DNA of 64,000 nucleotides from Isochrysis galbana (Eukaryota; Haptophyta; Isochrysidales; Isochrysidaceae), in NCBI GenBank assembly GCA_018136815.1, contig CM030938.1, forward strand, positions 3,263,289 to 3,327,288, read 5' to 3'. The translations under genes and the position numbers were made by a program. The notes beneath the pieces are model-generated. The model worked only from the letters and a program-made list of their open reading frames with translations. It ran no database searches and was not told the DNA's origin. Below are positions 33,201-41,242 of this stretch, in pieces. Each line of letters begins with the position of its first letter. The stretch's first letter is position 1.

Positions 33201-33906
33201 CCGGCAGCAGGCGGAAAAGCAGGTGGTTCAGATGCAGCAACAAATGGTCGCACTTGTGGCCTCGATGAATTTGACATCGGAACAGCTTCGCGACGAGGCT
33301 CAACAGCGAAACCTTTTAGAGCAAACGATTCGCGAGCTGAGACGAGATCTAGACCACCAGGCTGTGATGCTTGAGGCTGAGCAAGAGATGCGGATGGCCC
33401 TGCAAGCTGGCGAGACCAACATCGATGTGTCGAGGAAGGCAATGCAGGCTGGCGGTGCAAGGTCCTCGAGTACTCGGTTCGGTTCGCAGCGGAATCCAAG
33501 CGCCACCCCTGGCTCGGTCCGCGGAGCACAAGATAGAACGAGACGAGAGCACGTGGCTGCTGCAGCCATTCAGCGTACATGGCACCGACGGGCGGACAAA
33601 CGACATCGTCCTGCAGCAGTCCCCAGCGAAAATAGAAGAAATGCGCTAAAACCTCGCATGTCTGGGAATACGGGAGTGGCACCTGCAACTCCGCCCTCCA
33701 CTCGCAAGCACGGTCAGGCGGCATCTCTGTCTTCACCCCAGAGGCAGAACATGCGCGTCTCTATGCAAAGCCATAAGTGGGCTTCCGAGCGCGATCGCAA
33801 TGCGGCACTGAGACTTCAGCGAATGGCTGAAGAACTCGCGCTGGCCATCTCTGAACAAGACCGGATTCATGCTGTTACCCAACGGCATGCTCGTGCCTAC
33901 GGCTGA
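30238..33906 (+). CDS. RPGRIP1L-like protein: three RPGRIP1-type C2 domains, coiled coils, IQ motifs
   Basis: Single exon, 1222 aa, ATG 30238. Three similar C2-like units at ~1-150, ~187-337 and ~475-625. Each has a DSDIY-type strand, then G-E-[AG]-[FY]-V-N-L-[EK]-E/H and VVGRLTVSVxAxxAMR-like ends; these match the C-terminal C2 of RPGRIP1/RPGRIP1L (IGYAYxxLRxIL...GKLxVSLxA). That family organises the ciliary transition zone. Coiled coil ~696-760, IQ-like AAALLQARIRKRNQ ~772, long coiled coil ~850-1060, second IQ-like AAAIQRTWHRRADKRHR ~1106. Odd: in animals the coiled coil is N-terminal to the C2 domains; here the order is reversed. Orthology is therefore uncertain, but a ciliary role is likely. 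AATAAA follows at 33948. Confidence 0.65.
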   Translation: MPSEIRLHVHELLLSADASRAADGRVSLSLESADPRLFESASSSSPLSLSSEGRVSVEWGRRIELFPGGRAWDALSSALASHAREDSDIYLSVRAESGAPIGEAFVNLEEILAQGKDMTRESVKLLGRDDKVVGRLTVSVEALQALRLVQSGGGGGLASMVLAAAAKTAYSSTSEAAAPTVAKSGSWATNQLVIAVHKLLVLADALPAGELPEVSVSIEPADKALIEGRTLQTTRRRLGKDGAADWDWSHTIELLPGGQAWEALRRSLASEGREDSDIYFMVHRSGGLSVGEAYVNLEEMLASERDLAFENLKVLGADDKVVGRLTVSVTAVEAMRRTKDASAATGAAPPSGHAAAARKVRFDHAPATAAAGEARAVPVVTPTTYHLAPGEVGVPVRLLKTTELGLLLSRRGIALPQDRESHAQLLETCRSHGLFTVAPAELHDVRSLIERDNSAPGALHAAIRGTGTGTSSPQLTLRVGDFALAPAAQSSLSLGARLRLKVEIPGMAGARGLQTESVQPVNGRTSFACTRTVDANQDAPTWAALVEALAAKDDDASDVLYSVFAEDGRGTPARGPLGEGYVNLKHLVARERELRSHRIEILNDEDSLVGTLDVSIEGVQAMRALEEAASDRSSAPPRADVNSPMNSGVSGSPHAGVAELTAQVSESVPRKRHHGHRQEMPRKPEEWTAIGEARETLARRRGRNIQPAAEQVQSARSRAEQTEAAQRDAQIARDASKQLKIAERELEQARRDEEMRRSGVSLRNETERDRAAALLQARIRKRNQTGGHTGSHTGGSATYSRAAGRAATDSTSRRTPSSSPPTTLPRYAATGGPPDARRGSFPQDTNSSTEVERALVVAFERLGEAKAQLTLAQKANLHLEKQLAIVHDEKAQLTRKLNATRTECEQHRAVMARRHLAQAGPKGTGKAQQAYYNRSTERSALMSATSRAQSAKIQRQILSARAGSEQQLQRSHRRLEELQDALATEQRLRQQAEKQVVQMQQQMVALVASMNLTSEQLRDEAQQRNLLEQTIRELRRDLDHQAVMLEAEQEMRMALQAGETNIDVSRKAMQAGGARSSSTRFGSQRNPSATPGSVRGAQDRTRREHVAAAAIQRTWHRRADKRHRPAAVPSENRRNALKPRMSGNTGVAPATPPSTRKHGQAASLSSPQRQNMRVSMQSHKWASERDRNAALRLQRMAEELALAISEQDRIHAVTQRHARAYG

Positions 33907-33947
33907 TGAGTAACATCTAATATGTGACGTTTGATTGATGAATTATG

Positions 33948-33953
33948 AATAAA
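33948..33953 (+). terminator. Polyadenylation signal AATAAA
   Basis: Canonical hexamer 42 bp after the stop of the RPGRIP1L-like gene. Directly after it, 33955-33986 (CTGAAGATTCAGGGCTAACACC) is the reverse complement of the terminal stem-loop of the LINE 3' end, so the gene's 3' flank contains a LINE scrap. Confidence 0.55.
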
Positions 33954-33986
33954 CATCTGAAGATTCAGGGCTAACACCTATGACAG

Positions 33987-34690
33987 ACACGGTATATTAT
34001 CTACCTCGCAGTTTCCAATACCCACAAACAGCCTGACGGACGGCATAAAAAAACCTGTCAATGTTCTCGCCTCGCTCGTGGCCTTGCATCGTGCTATGCT
34101 ACCACGCCTTCGCTCCCCTCCTACTCCTCACTAACCTGCCTTGCGGCGACTCCCCTCATGCGCTACTTAGGGGCCCGGGTCCCGGGTCGTGGGGGGCGGC
34201 GGGATACGGCGGGTTGTCCCGATCCTTAGCGGTAAGGTTCTCTCCTCCCTCCCGTTCCGCTAAGCGGTACGGTGGACACGGCTTGGATGCCGTGGGTCGA
34301 GAAGCCACGGGAGCGCACCCTCCCGTCCGTTCGGCTCGCATGCTTCGCTAAGTCCGCAACCGGTGTCGATTCCGATTCCCGCATTCCCGTATCCCCCCCC
34401 CCCCCCCTCGACCAAGAATATCGTTATTCTTCATCGGCACATGGGCGACCGCCTCGAAATGCAAAAAAATGTCGGACGCTCAAGTAGTGACGCTCAAGTT
34501 CGCAATGCCACAAAAGTTCGAAATCTTTGTTTGAGGCTTGCAGCGCTTCAACACCGCATGCCGCGAGTTCAACTGGTAATCGAAGCTACTTGTGCAAAAA
34601 AAATATTCACTGAACTTAGAAAAAATATCCATATTCAAAAAATTCGAATTCCCAAACACAATTGCCCAGAACAGAGCCCAAAGAAAGGGG
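33987..34690. other. Intergenic, nothing recognised
   Basis: Mixed GC- and AT-rich sequence with a C run near 34391-34405. Short open frames only. Confidence 0.5.
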
Positions 34691-34691
34691 A

Positions 34692-34985
34692 GGAGACAGG
34701 ATTCTACCCACCCCCCCACGTGGTCTTCTGGTGAGCGGTCTGTGGTTGTCACTTGCACTCGGTAGGCGGTAGGCGGTGGGTGTGCGCCGATCCTCAAGTC
34801 CTCAAGAAGGTTTGCGCTTCGGCGGTGGTGGTGTGCGCCTCCGACGTGAGGAAGGTCTTCTTGTGGTAGGTAGAACCATCAAAGTGTGCGCTTCGTAATG
34901 CCCACTTCTGTGGTAGGTGGAGACAGGATTCTGCCTACCCCCCACTTGGTCTTCTGGTGAGCGGTCCCGTGCTTGTCACTCGCAT
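34692..34985. repeat. ~70-bp direct repeat
   Basis: GGAGACAGGATTCTRCCYACC...TGGTCTTCTGGTGAGCGGTC occurs at about 34692-34763 and again at about 34919-34985. The second copy leads straight into a SINE-like fragment. Confidence 0.7.
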
Positions 34986-35192
34986 GGGCTGGTCACGAGG
35001 GGCCAGGATGGGCGAATGGGGCGAGCCTGTGGGGAAGGGAGTGGGTCAGTAGGGCAGTGGCCTCCTGGCAAGCCATCAGGCATGCCAGGAGGATGGGTGG
35101 TTCCTCCCCCATGGCAGGGGAGGAGTGGAGAGAGGGGGGGGTCGTGCCGTCGTGTCCCCCCATGGGTCAACCAAGTATAAAATTTGTTCGGG
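34985..35192 (-). mobile_element. SINE-like copy E, 5' part only
   Basis: Matches the 5' ~205 bp of copies A and B (GGGTCAACCAAGTATAAA at the sense 5' end, then the CCATGGCAGGGGAGGAGTGG and GGCGAATGGGGCGAGCC blocks) in minus orientation. The 3' part with the shared tail is absent. Confidence 0.75.
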
Positions 35193-35314
35193 GGAATTAC
35201 GAATAAAGAGTCCTACAAGTTACGAGTAAAACTCTGCGGCGAACAAGCGTGACTAAGCGCGAAGATGAACGAAGTAGCATGAAGGATGAAGGTCGGAAGT
35301 CGATCGCGGATGTG

Positions 35315-35494
35315 ACAACTCCGAACCAGGCCTTAGGTAGCGCACCAAGGCCGGACCCCGGAAACCGAAGAAAAAGGAATGAATGGGGGCAGGGAACGAA
35401 GTGGAGGGAGGGAAGATAAGGGCGGGGTTAGTTAGTGACGGGAAGACCTGAGACTAGTACGGTGTGCAGCGCCCAGAATCTTCAGAATTTTTTT
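35315..35494 (+). mobile_element. LINE 3' UTR fragment with T tail
   Basis: Begins near CAGGCCTTAGGTAGCGCACC and follows the 3' UTR of the LINE at 24756-28185 (AGGCCGGACCCCGGAAACCGAAG...) to GAATCTTCAGAA and a T tail. A strongly 5'-truncated copy of the same lineage. No target-site duplication seen. Confidence 0.8.
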
Positions 35495-35632
35495 TAGGTC
35501 CGTTAGTTAGGATAGGTGCGACTATCTTCTCGTGTGCTTTGTAGACTTCCGCCAATATGCCATCTGGGCCCGCGCTTTTGCCGGGGCCTATGCTCCGGAT
35601 AGTTTGGGTGGTCGCGTGCGCAATGAGAAAAT
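35495..35632 (-). mobile_element. LINE reverse-transcriptase fragment, opposite strand
   Basis: On the minus strand it reads TQTIRSIGPGKSAGPDGIL then AEVYKAHEKIVAPILTNG. This is the RT entry motif (PGxSAGPDG), missing from both larger LINE copies here. It abuts the T tail of the preceding fragment, tail to tail. Confidence 0.75.
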
Positions 35633-35834
35633 TATATACTAGTACTACTTAATCTATGACATGACACGGCTATGAAATGGTTACCATGCGCGTAACAGTG
35701 TCGGGACGCTATTTACAACCACAAATCCTTCTACCGATCCCACTTTTTGATAGCTTGGGGTTCAGCTCCGGCAATACCTCCGTACAGGCACACAACTAGT
35801 GCAACTTCCATCAATCATGGGGTCGTACTCCAAC

Positions 35835-38800
35835 TCAAAGACTGTCTCGTCGACGATGGCGAGGCAAAGCTGTGGGGTCATCTATCAAACTTCTTTCGCT
35901 GATGATGGACGATCCGGAGGGCGAGGGGATGGTCATTGTATCACATCCCACGATTGTGTCTACCCCGTCAGGCTCGGTGACAAACACGGGCAAGTCGTTC
36001 TTATCCATTCGCCCTTGCTTCAGCTCGATCTTGCCCACTTGCTCCCGGGTACCTAAGTGCCACGCAGGCCGAGCTGGCGGCTTTCGTGGTTCGGGACTGC
36101 GGTGAACCTTCGCCAGAGCTCGTTCCCGGGTTTTTATCGCCGGCAGTGATCCAAGGCTTCTCGACGATCGCAGTACAGCATCACGATACACGCTCGGCTG
36201 TGGTGGCGCGCCATATATTCGTCGCCTCATCATATGCGGGCCCCTTCCAGCGTTAGGTGAGCGAGAGAGCTGACGTATGGCTTTTGCAAGCTCGGGGCGG
36301 CGCACGGCTACCTCGTCGGGTGGCAACCCACCGGCATAGGTCTCGAGGTCTAGACCTTTGCCAAGAGCTTCCCTCAGCTTCTCGTCAGCGGTAGGGACTT
36401 GCAACGGTGGCAACCGCATGCGTCGGATCGATCTCATCCTCGATTGAATCTGCTCTTGTTCAGCAAGTTTGGCACGGAGCTGCGACGCTGCGAAATCGAG
36501 CGCCTCCTGTCGCCTGTGATCGATACCAGCGAGCCGTTGCTCGTGCAAGTCGCCGGTTTGCCTATTCAAGGCCTCGAGCTCGGAGCGATACTTCTCCGCA
36601 CGTTTCGCGGCAGCCTCTGCTGTGTAGGAGGCCCGCTCGGCCTGTCGCCTAACAAGCCTCTTTGCGCGCTCTGCAGCCTCGGAATGAATGAGCTCTTCAA
36701 GTCGTCGCCTCTCCTCGCGAAGTTCCTGAATTCGCTCCCTTTCTTGGGCGGATGACGTGGAGAAGCAATAGCTCTCCATCTGCTTCTCCCATTCGCGCAT
36801 TGCCTTGGCTTCCTCGGCAGTATCTTGCTTGAGCTTCCGCAGCTTTTGACGCGCTTTGTTGAGCCTCTCCTGGATGTCGTCGTTGTTCTTCAACAAACGT
36901 GCTGACTTTTCTTGCGCACGATGCTCTGATATCCTTGCGCACATGGCAGCGTATAGATATTGAGCTTCTGTGAGGTCCTCGTAGCCGGCCCCGCCAATAC
37001 TTGGAGTAGAAGTAGTGTTGGGATTGGAATCGCCTGCCGAATAGCTCATCCCCTCAGGTGCACGTCCGGTTGGGGAGGAAAACCTGCGCCGACCACGAAT
37101 GCTCTCCAACGCCGCTTGCAAGGCTGAAATTTCAGCGGCCTGCGCCTTGCTCTGGGCATGGAGCGCATTGGCCACTTCTTTCGCCTTTGTGACCGTCTTG
37201 ATCTCTGCTAGCGATGGCAGCGACGCGATTGGCACGTGTGGGCCCGCAGCCCTAGCCGCATCCGCCGCACTTAGGAAGCTCTTCCCCAATGCGCGCGAGA
37301 TGATGTCCTCAGTAAGAGCTCCTGCAAGGGCAGCCGCAATCTGGGATGCTTCACCTCGGAGTCTGAATAGTACGTTTGAGACAACACTCTCACACACATC
37401 ACTGGCCACCTGGCGCACGACCTGCTCTTGCTGTGCCCGGTCGTTCGCATGGGCCTCTCTAACCGCGTGTAAGAATCGCGTCGCGAGCATTTTGCGCACA
37501 GACGCTTGCAGCACCAATGCGGCCTTCCCATAGGCGCCACGGCGAACTGAAGCCGCTTGTGCCTTGGCAGATGCTGCTGCTTTGGCCATCTCATCCGCAT
37601 GGTCAAATGCGATATCGGGCGGAAAGGGGGCCCCCGGCCGGATTTTCGTACGCCTCAGTGCTTCAGCTGCCTCTGCGGTTGCTGCTGCTGCCGCCGTGTC
37701 GGCCTTGTCCACGCTAGACTTCTCGGCCACAAGTTCTTGAATGCGGGCCTGCTTCCTTCTTTCAGCTTCAATAGCTGCCTTTTCAGCCGCTCGCCTTCGA
37801 CGCTCCGCAGGTGGGGTCGGTGGACGAGGCGAGAAGACGTACGACTGCTTCTCCTCGAAATCGGCTTCGAGCTGATCGAGGTCAACTCCCGCACGAGAAG
37901 CCGTTGCGAGGGCCTCAACGATAAGGGACTCGTCGCCCGCGGTAACTGCTAGTTCTAAAAGCTCAAGGAGATCATCATAACTCAATTCATTATGCTTTGC
38001 TGATTTGCGAGGCTGTCTGGATGCGGACCAAGAGCGCGAAGGCGAGTGGATCAGCACAGCCGGAACAGTCATTTCAGGAGCAGCTGAGCTTGAAGGGCGC
38101 TCGAGTGGACTCATGTCTTGGGAGGCCGCAACGGTCGACGCAGGTGCTGGCGAATTTGGGACGCCCTCCAGTGGGCGCGGGGCTGATGTGGATTCATTTG
38201 GCGGCAGTGGGCTCGCGGGAGGATCGGAATGGCTGCTCACGGCAAGGTTGAGGTTGGGACCAACCAGGACGTCAACATTCGGGCCAATATGAAGGTCAGG
38301 TTTCGGGATCGTGGGCGGGTTAGTGTGTGGTCCCACTGAAGGATCAGGGCCAAGGCGCGACAAGCGATCGGTGGATCCGAATTTGTCGTCCTCTATAGAG
38401 AGCGTATCCCCTTGCTGAGAGAGCTCTATGTTCGCGCAAGGAGCAATTGCCTTCAAATATCCAGGAATGGCTAGTGAAGGGAGCGACACCGAACCCGACA
38501 TGGGTCGCGACGAGGCGCGCGATGGAGGCATACTGGGTCGAGGAGACGCATCGATTGATGGCAGCGACACTTCTAGCACCGAACTGGGGGATTCGATGCG
38601 GTCCCAGTCCAGACGATAAGTGTGTTGGTGATCCAGCGCAGACATCGCCCTTAGAGTCGAAGCAGGTGTTGTGGTGGTTCTCATTCCTGGACGATCTCCG
38701 ATCGATGTCCGTTTTCGACGTGCGCGTAGAAGGACGTTGAGGGCACCAGCCGAGTAGCGGTACAGGAGCTCCGCATCCTCCCCACGCCGGGCGCTCGCGG

Positions 38801-39281
38801 CCCCAGCCGCACTGTGGCGAACAGTACGCTGTAGTGCAATAACCGCCCCAGCATCAATCGCAGCCGTGGCAATCACAGGGTCCTCGCAGAGCTCTTGTAA
38901 AGCCGATGCAGCCAAGTAGCGGGTGCGCACCGCGTGGTGATTGGTGACGCATTCCACGAGCATTGTCTCGACCTTCCGTCCTCTTAGTTCGCGCCTGGTG
39001 GCCCACGCCACAGAGTCGACGTCGTCGCACACGAGCTTGCTCAGGATGAAGAGGAGCCTCTGGATCTGGGGCACTTCTCTGTCCCTGGCGTAGATCTCGG
39101 AGCCGAGCGCCTCACAGATCGAGCCGACGCGTCCGGATGAGCGAAGGGCCTCTCCTATGAGTCTGCCGACATCTGCAGAGGCCCTCTCTAGCAGCATGCC
39201 CAGCTGCTTGCTCGACTCAACAGCCAGCTGCCGTTCGCTTGAGCTCACCTCGCTGAAGAGCGTGGGCAGCTCGGCCGCCAT
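35835..39281 (-). CDS. ARM-like / IQ / coiled-coil protein, unrecognised
   Basis: Single exon, 1148 aa from ATG 39281; a second in-frame ATG at 39299 would add six residues. Residues ~1-190: helical armadillo-like repeats (QRLLFILSKLVCDDVDSVAW, YLAASALQELCEDPVIATAAIDAGAV). ~200-470: Ser/Pro-rich linker with a GPN/GPH-x-repeat. ~600: IQ-like VLQASVRKMLATRFLHAV. ~690-1000: charged coiled coils (NNDDIQERLNKARQKLRKLKQ, RERIQELREERRRLEEL). Basic Ser/Pro-rich tail. IQ plus coiled coil suggests a cytoskeletal or ciliary protein, but I cannot name a family. No intron seen. Confidence 0.6.
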   Translation of the reverse strand: MAAELPTLFSEVSSSERQLAVESSKQLGMLLERASADVGRLIGEALRSSGRVGSICEALGSEIYARDREVPQIQRLLFILSKLVCDDVDSVAWATRRELRGRKVETMLVECVTNHHAVRTRYLAASALQELCEDPVIATAAIDAGAVIALQRTVRHSAAGAASARRGEDAELLYRYSAGALNVLLRARRKRTSIGDRPGMRTTTTPASTLRAMSALDHQHTYRLDWDRIESPSSVLEVSLPSIDASPRPSMPPSRASSRPMSGSVSLPSLAIPGYLKAIAPCANIELSQQGDTLSIEDDKFGSTDRLSRLGPDPSVGPHTNPPTIPKPDLHIGPNVDVLVGPNLNLAVSSHSDPPASPLPPNESTSAPRPLEGVPNSPAPASTVAASQDMSPLERPSSSAAPEMTVPAVLIHSPSRSWSASRQPRKSAKHNELSYDDLLELLELAVTAGDESLIVEALATASRAGVDLDQLEADFEEKQSYVFSPRPPTPPAERRRRAAEKAAIEAERRKQARIQELVAEKSSVDKADTAAAAATAEAAEALRRTKIRPGAPFPPDIAFDHADEMAKAAASAKAQAASVRRGAYGKAALVLQASVRKMLATRFLHAVREAHANDRAQQEQVVRQVASDVCESVVSNVLFRLRGEASQIAAALAGALTEDIISRALGKSFLSAADAARAAGPHVPIASLPSLAEIKTVTKAKEVANALHAQSKAQAAEISALQAALESIRGRRRFSSPTGRAPEGMSYSAGDSNPNTTSTPSIGGAGYEDLTEAQYLYAAMCARISEHRAQEKSARLLKNNDDIQERLNKARQKLRKLKQDTAEEAKAMREWEKQMESYCFSTSSAQERERIQELREERRRLEELIHSEAAERAKRLVRRQAERASYTAEAAAKRAEKYRSELEALNRQTGDLHEQRLAGIDHRRQEALDFAASQLRAKLAEQEQIQSRMRSIRRMRLPPLQVPTADEKLREALGKGLDLETYAGGLPPDEVAVRRPELAKAIRQLSRSPNAGRGPHMMRRRIYGAPPQPSVYRDAVLRSSRSLGSLPAIKTRERALAKVHRSPEPRKPPARPAWHLGTREQVGKIELKQGRMDKNDLPVFVTEPDGVDTIVGCDTMTIPSPSGSSIISERSLIDDPTALPRHRRRDSL

Positions 39282-39533
39282 CCTGCGTACCGCTCGCACA
39301 CCTCTGCGTCCGCCGCGCGCGTGAGACTCTTCCTCTCCCTCGCGCCTTCTCTCAGCAGCCGGCGGGCATCGAGCGAGGCTCTCTTCCTCTCTCCCTCACT
39401 CTCACTCTCTCCCTCACTCACTCCCTCCCTCTCTCCCTCACCTTCAGCACCCCTCGCTCGCTCGACGCAAGAAGACGTTTCGTTTTACAACCTCCTCTGA
39501 AAGTTTTTTTTTATGCTGGCGATAACCTTAGAG
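39282..39533. promoter_or_regulatory. CT-rich upstream region
   Basis: Short tract of CTCTCCCTC-type repeats on the plus strand (39320-39450), so the coding strand of the minus gene is GA-rich, opposite to most other genes here. Probable 5' leader or promoter. Confidence 0.35.
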
Positions 39534-39925
39534 GCTTGCGCTTCGCAGAGCGGCCTGCTTCGCAGAGTGCCCCCCCCCCCTCCCCATGGCTCCCAGAGCC
39601 CTCCCCAAGCCCCAGAGGAAGCCTAAGCCGGCCCCTGGACACTATACTATCCAGGCCCGCGGTCTCCGCGCCAGAAACCGCGCAGCCGCGCTCGAAGACG
39701 TCCGGAAGGCTGCAGCGTACTGCCGACTGCCGAGCAGCGGCAACAGCGTCGGTGCCAAAGCAGCAATTGCAATTGCCACAGGGATGTTCCCGCTGGCAAC
39801 GCGGCATAAGGTCACAGGAGAGCTGCAGAAAGCGCAGGGGGACGAGCCACGAACGCGCGACTCAAACTCACATATTCTCACAAATGTAGAGCGGCGCAAG
39901 CTCGCTGTAGGCGTACAAAGGAAGG
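39534..39925 (+). repeat. Dispersed repeat, copy 2; ORF of possible pogo/Tigger-like relic
   Basis: Second copy of the repeat at 12599. Here the frame stays open from ATG 39586 to 40023 (145 codons, the last part running into the next element): MAPRALPKPQRK, ALEDVRKAAAYCRLPSSG, ATGMFPLATRHKVTGELQ, ILTNVERRKLAVG. Indels between the copies are mostly multiples of three and the peptides align, so it was once coding. The helix-turn-helix-like pattern suggests a transposase N-terminus (inference). It lies about 250 bp upstream of the ARM/IQ gene start. Confidence 0.5.
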
Positions 39926-39954
39926 GGGGAACAGGATACAGGATACAAATCACA

Positions 39955-40178
39955 GATCACCGGGGGCCGGGGGGGGGGGGGGGGGAGGGGGGGCGCGGGC
40001 GCGGGCCACCGGACCATATCTAAGCCCTTCACCCCAATCCCCCTAGTAGTGCACGGGGGGAGCTGCCTGATGGCGGAGGAAGAAGGGCCGGGGGAGTGGA
40101 GGTGTAGAAAGTATGCTACGTGTAAGTAAGTGGTGGTTCCATGTGCCGCGAGTGCGGTAAGAGTATTATGAAGTTTTT
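39955..40178 (+). mobile_element. SINE-like copy F, 3' part only
   Basis: Carries the 3' ~220 bp of the family: a G run, GCCACCGGACCATATCTAAG, AGTGCACGGGGGGAG, then GCGGTAAGAGTATTATGAAG and a T tail ending at 40178. A 5'-truncated copy, more diverged than A and B. It served as the landing site for copy B. Confidence 0.8.
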
Positions 40179-40192
40179 ACATGCTACATGTA

Positions 40193-40953
40193 TAAACCTT
40201 AAGTATAAACCTTTTAATAGTCTCACCGCACACGCGGCCGTGGACCCTCTACTTTCTACTCACGTAGGAAACTTTCTACACCCCCACTTCCCCGGCCCTT
40301 CTCCCCCCGCCATAAGGCGACTCCCCCCGTGCACTACTAGGGGGATAGGGGTGAAGGGCTTAGATATGGTCCGGTGGCCCGCGCCCCCCCCCGGTGATCG
40401 TTCCCCCCCTTCCTCCTGTGTCTCCGAGTGGGCGGCGGTCTCAGCCCCGACTTATCCTGTAAACAGGTGCGGGACTTACCTATTTTTCGGTGAGCGGAGC
40501 TCTCGCTCCGCCCACCCCCTTCTCCGCGCTCTCTCTCCCCTCTCCTGCGGCACGCGCGATGGCGCGCCTGCGGCAGGCCTGCAGCTGCCCCTGGCGACCC
40601 CTGGAGGCTCCTGGAGGCCAGCTCTGGGGGCAGAGGAGGCTGGGACTGGGCCCTGGCCTCCCCTGCCTCTCCCTCGCTGGCGCTCCTGAGCCTCTGGGGC
40701 CCCCAATCTGCACCTGTCTGCCTGTCGACCAGGGGGGGAGGGGGGGTTGGAGCAATGGGCTGGTCACGAGGGGCCAGGATGGGCGAATGGGGCGAGCCTG
40801 TGGGGAAGGGAGTGGGTCAGTAGGGCAGTGGCCTCCTGGCAAGCCATCAGGCGTGCCAGGAGGATGGGTGGTTCCTCCCCCATGGCAGGGGAGGAGTGGA
40901 GAGAGGGGGGGGCTCGTGCCCCCCCATGGGTCAACCAAGTATAAACTTAGTTG
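40193..40953 (-). mobile_element. SINE-like retroposon copy B, 761 bp, perfect 17-bp TSD
   Basis: Flanked by identical TTTACATGCTACATGTA at 40176-40192 and 40954-40970. Near-identical to copy A in opposite orientation. It inserted exactly at the T tail of copy F, so the two elements are tail to tail. The first Ts of the duplication are part of F's tail. Confidence 0.9.
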
Positions 40954-41242
40954 TTTACATGCTACATGTAGAGTGTATAGTATAGTGTGTGCGCACGCGC
41001 GGTGTGTATAATATATGATAGATGGCAGAGGCAAGACGTAGAAAGCAACACACAGCACATAGTATACACAACACACAGCACGCAACGCGCTTGCTGCACA
41101 TTGTGCAACGCATTGCTGCTATAGCCTAAAAAGTAGTGAGTGGTGGCTAGCGGCGCCATGCGCCGTGAAGATCTGACATGGGCGTGCGCACCCTCCTCGA
41201 AGCAGGGGTGGATTGAGAGGGGTGGGGTTTGGGTTTGGGGTG

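Noticed and set aside
35315-35632. Twin-primed (5'-inverted) LINE insertion
   Set aside because: In twin priming the tail lies at the outer end; here the T tail is between the two opposed segments, so two separate events fit better.
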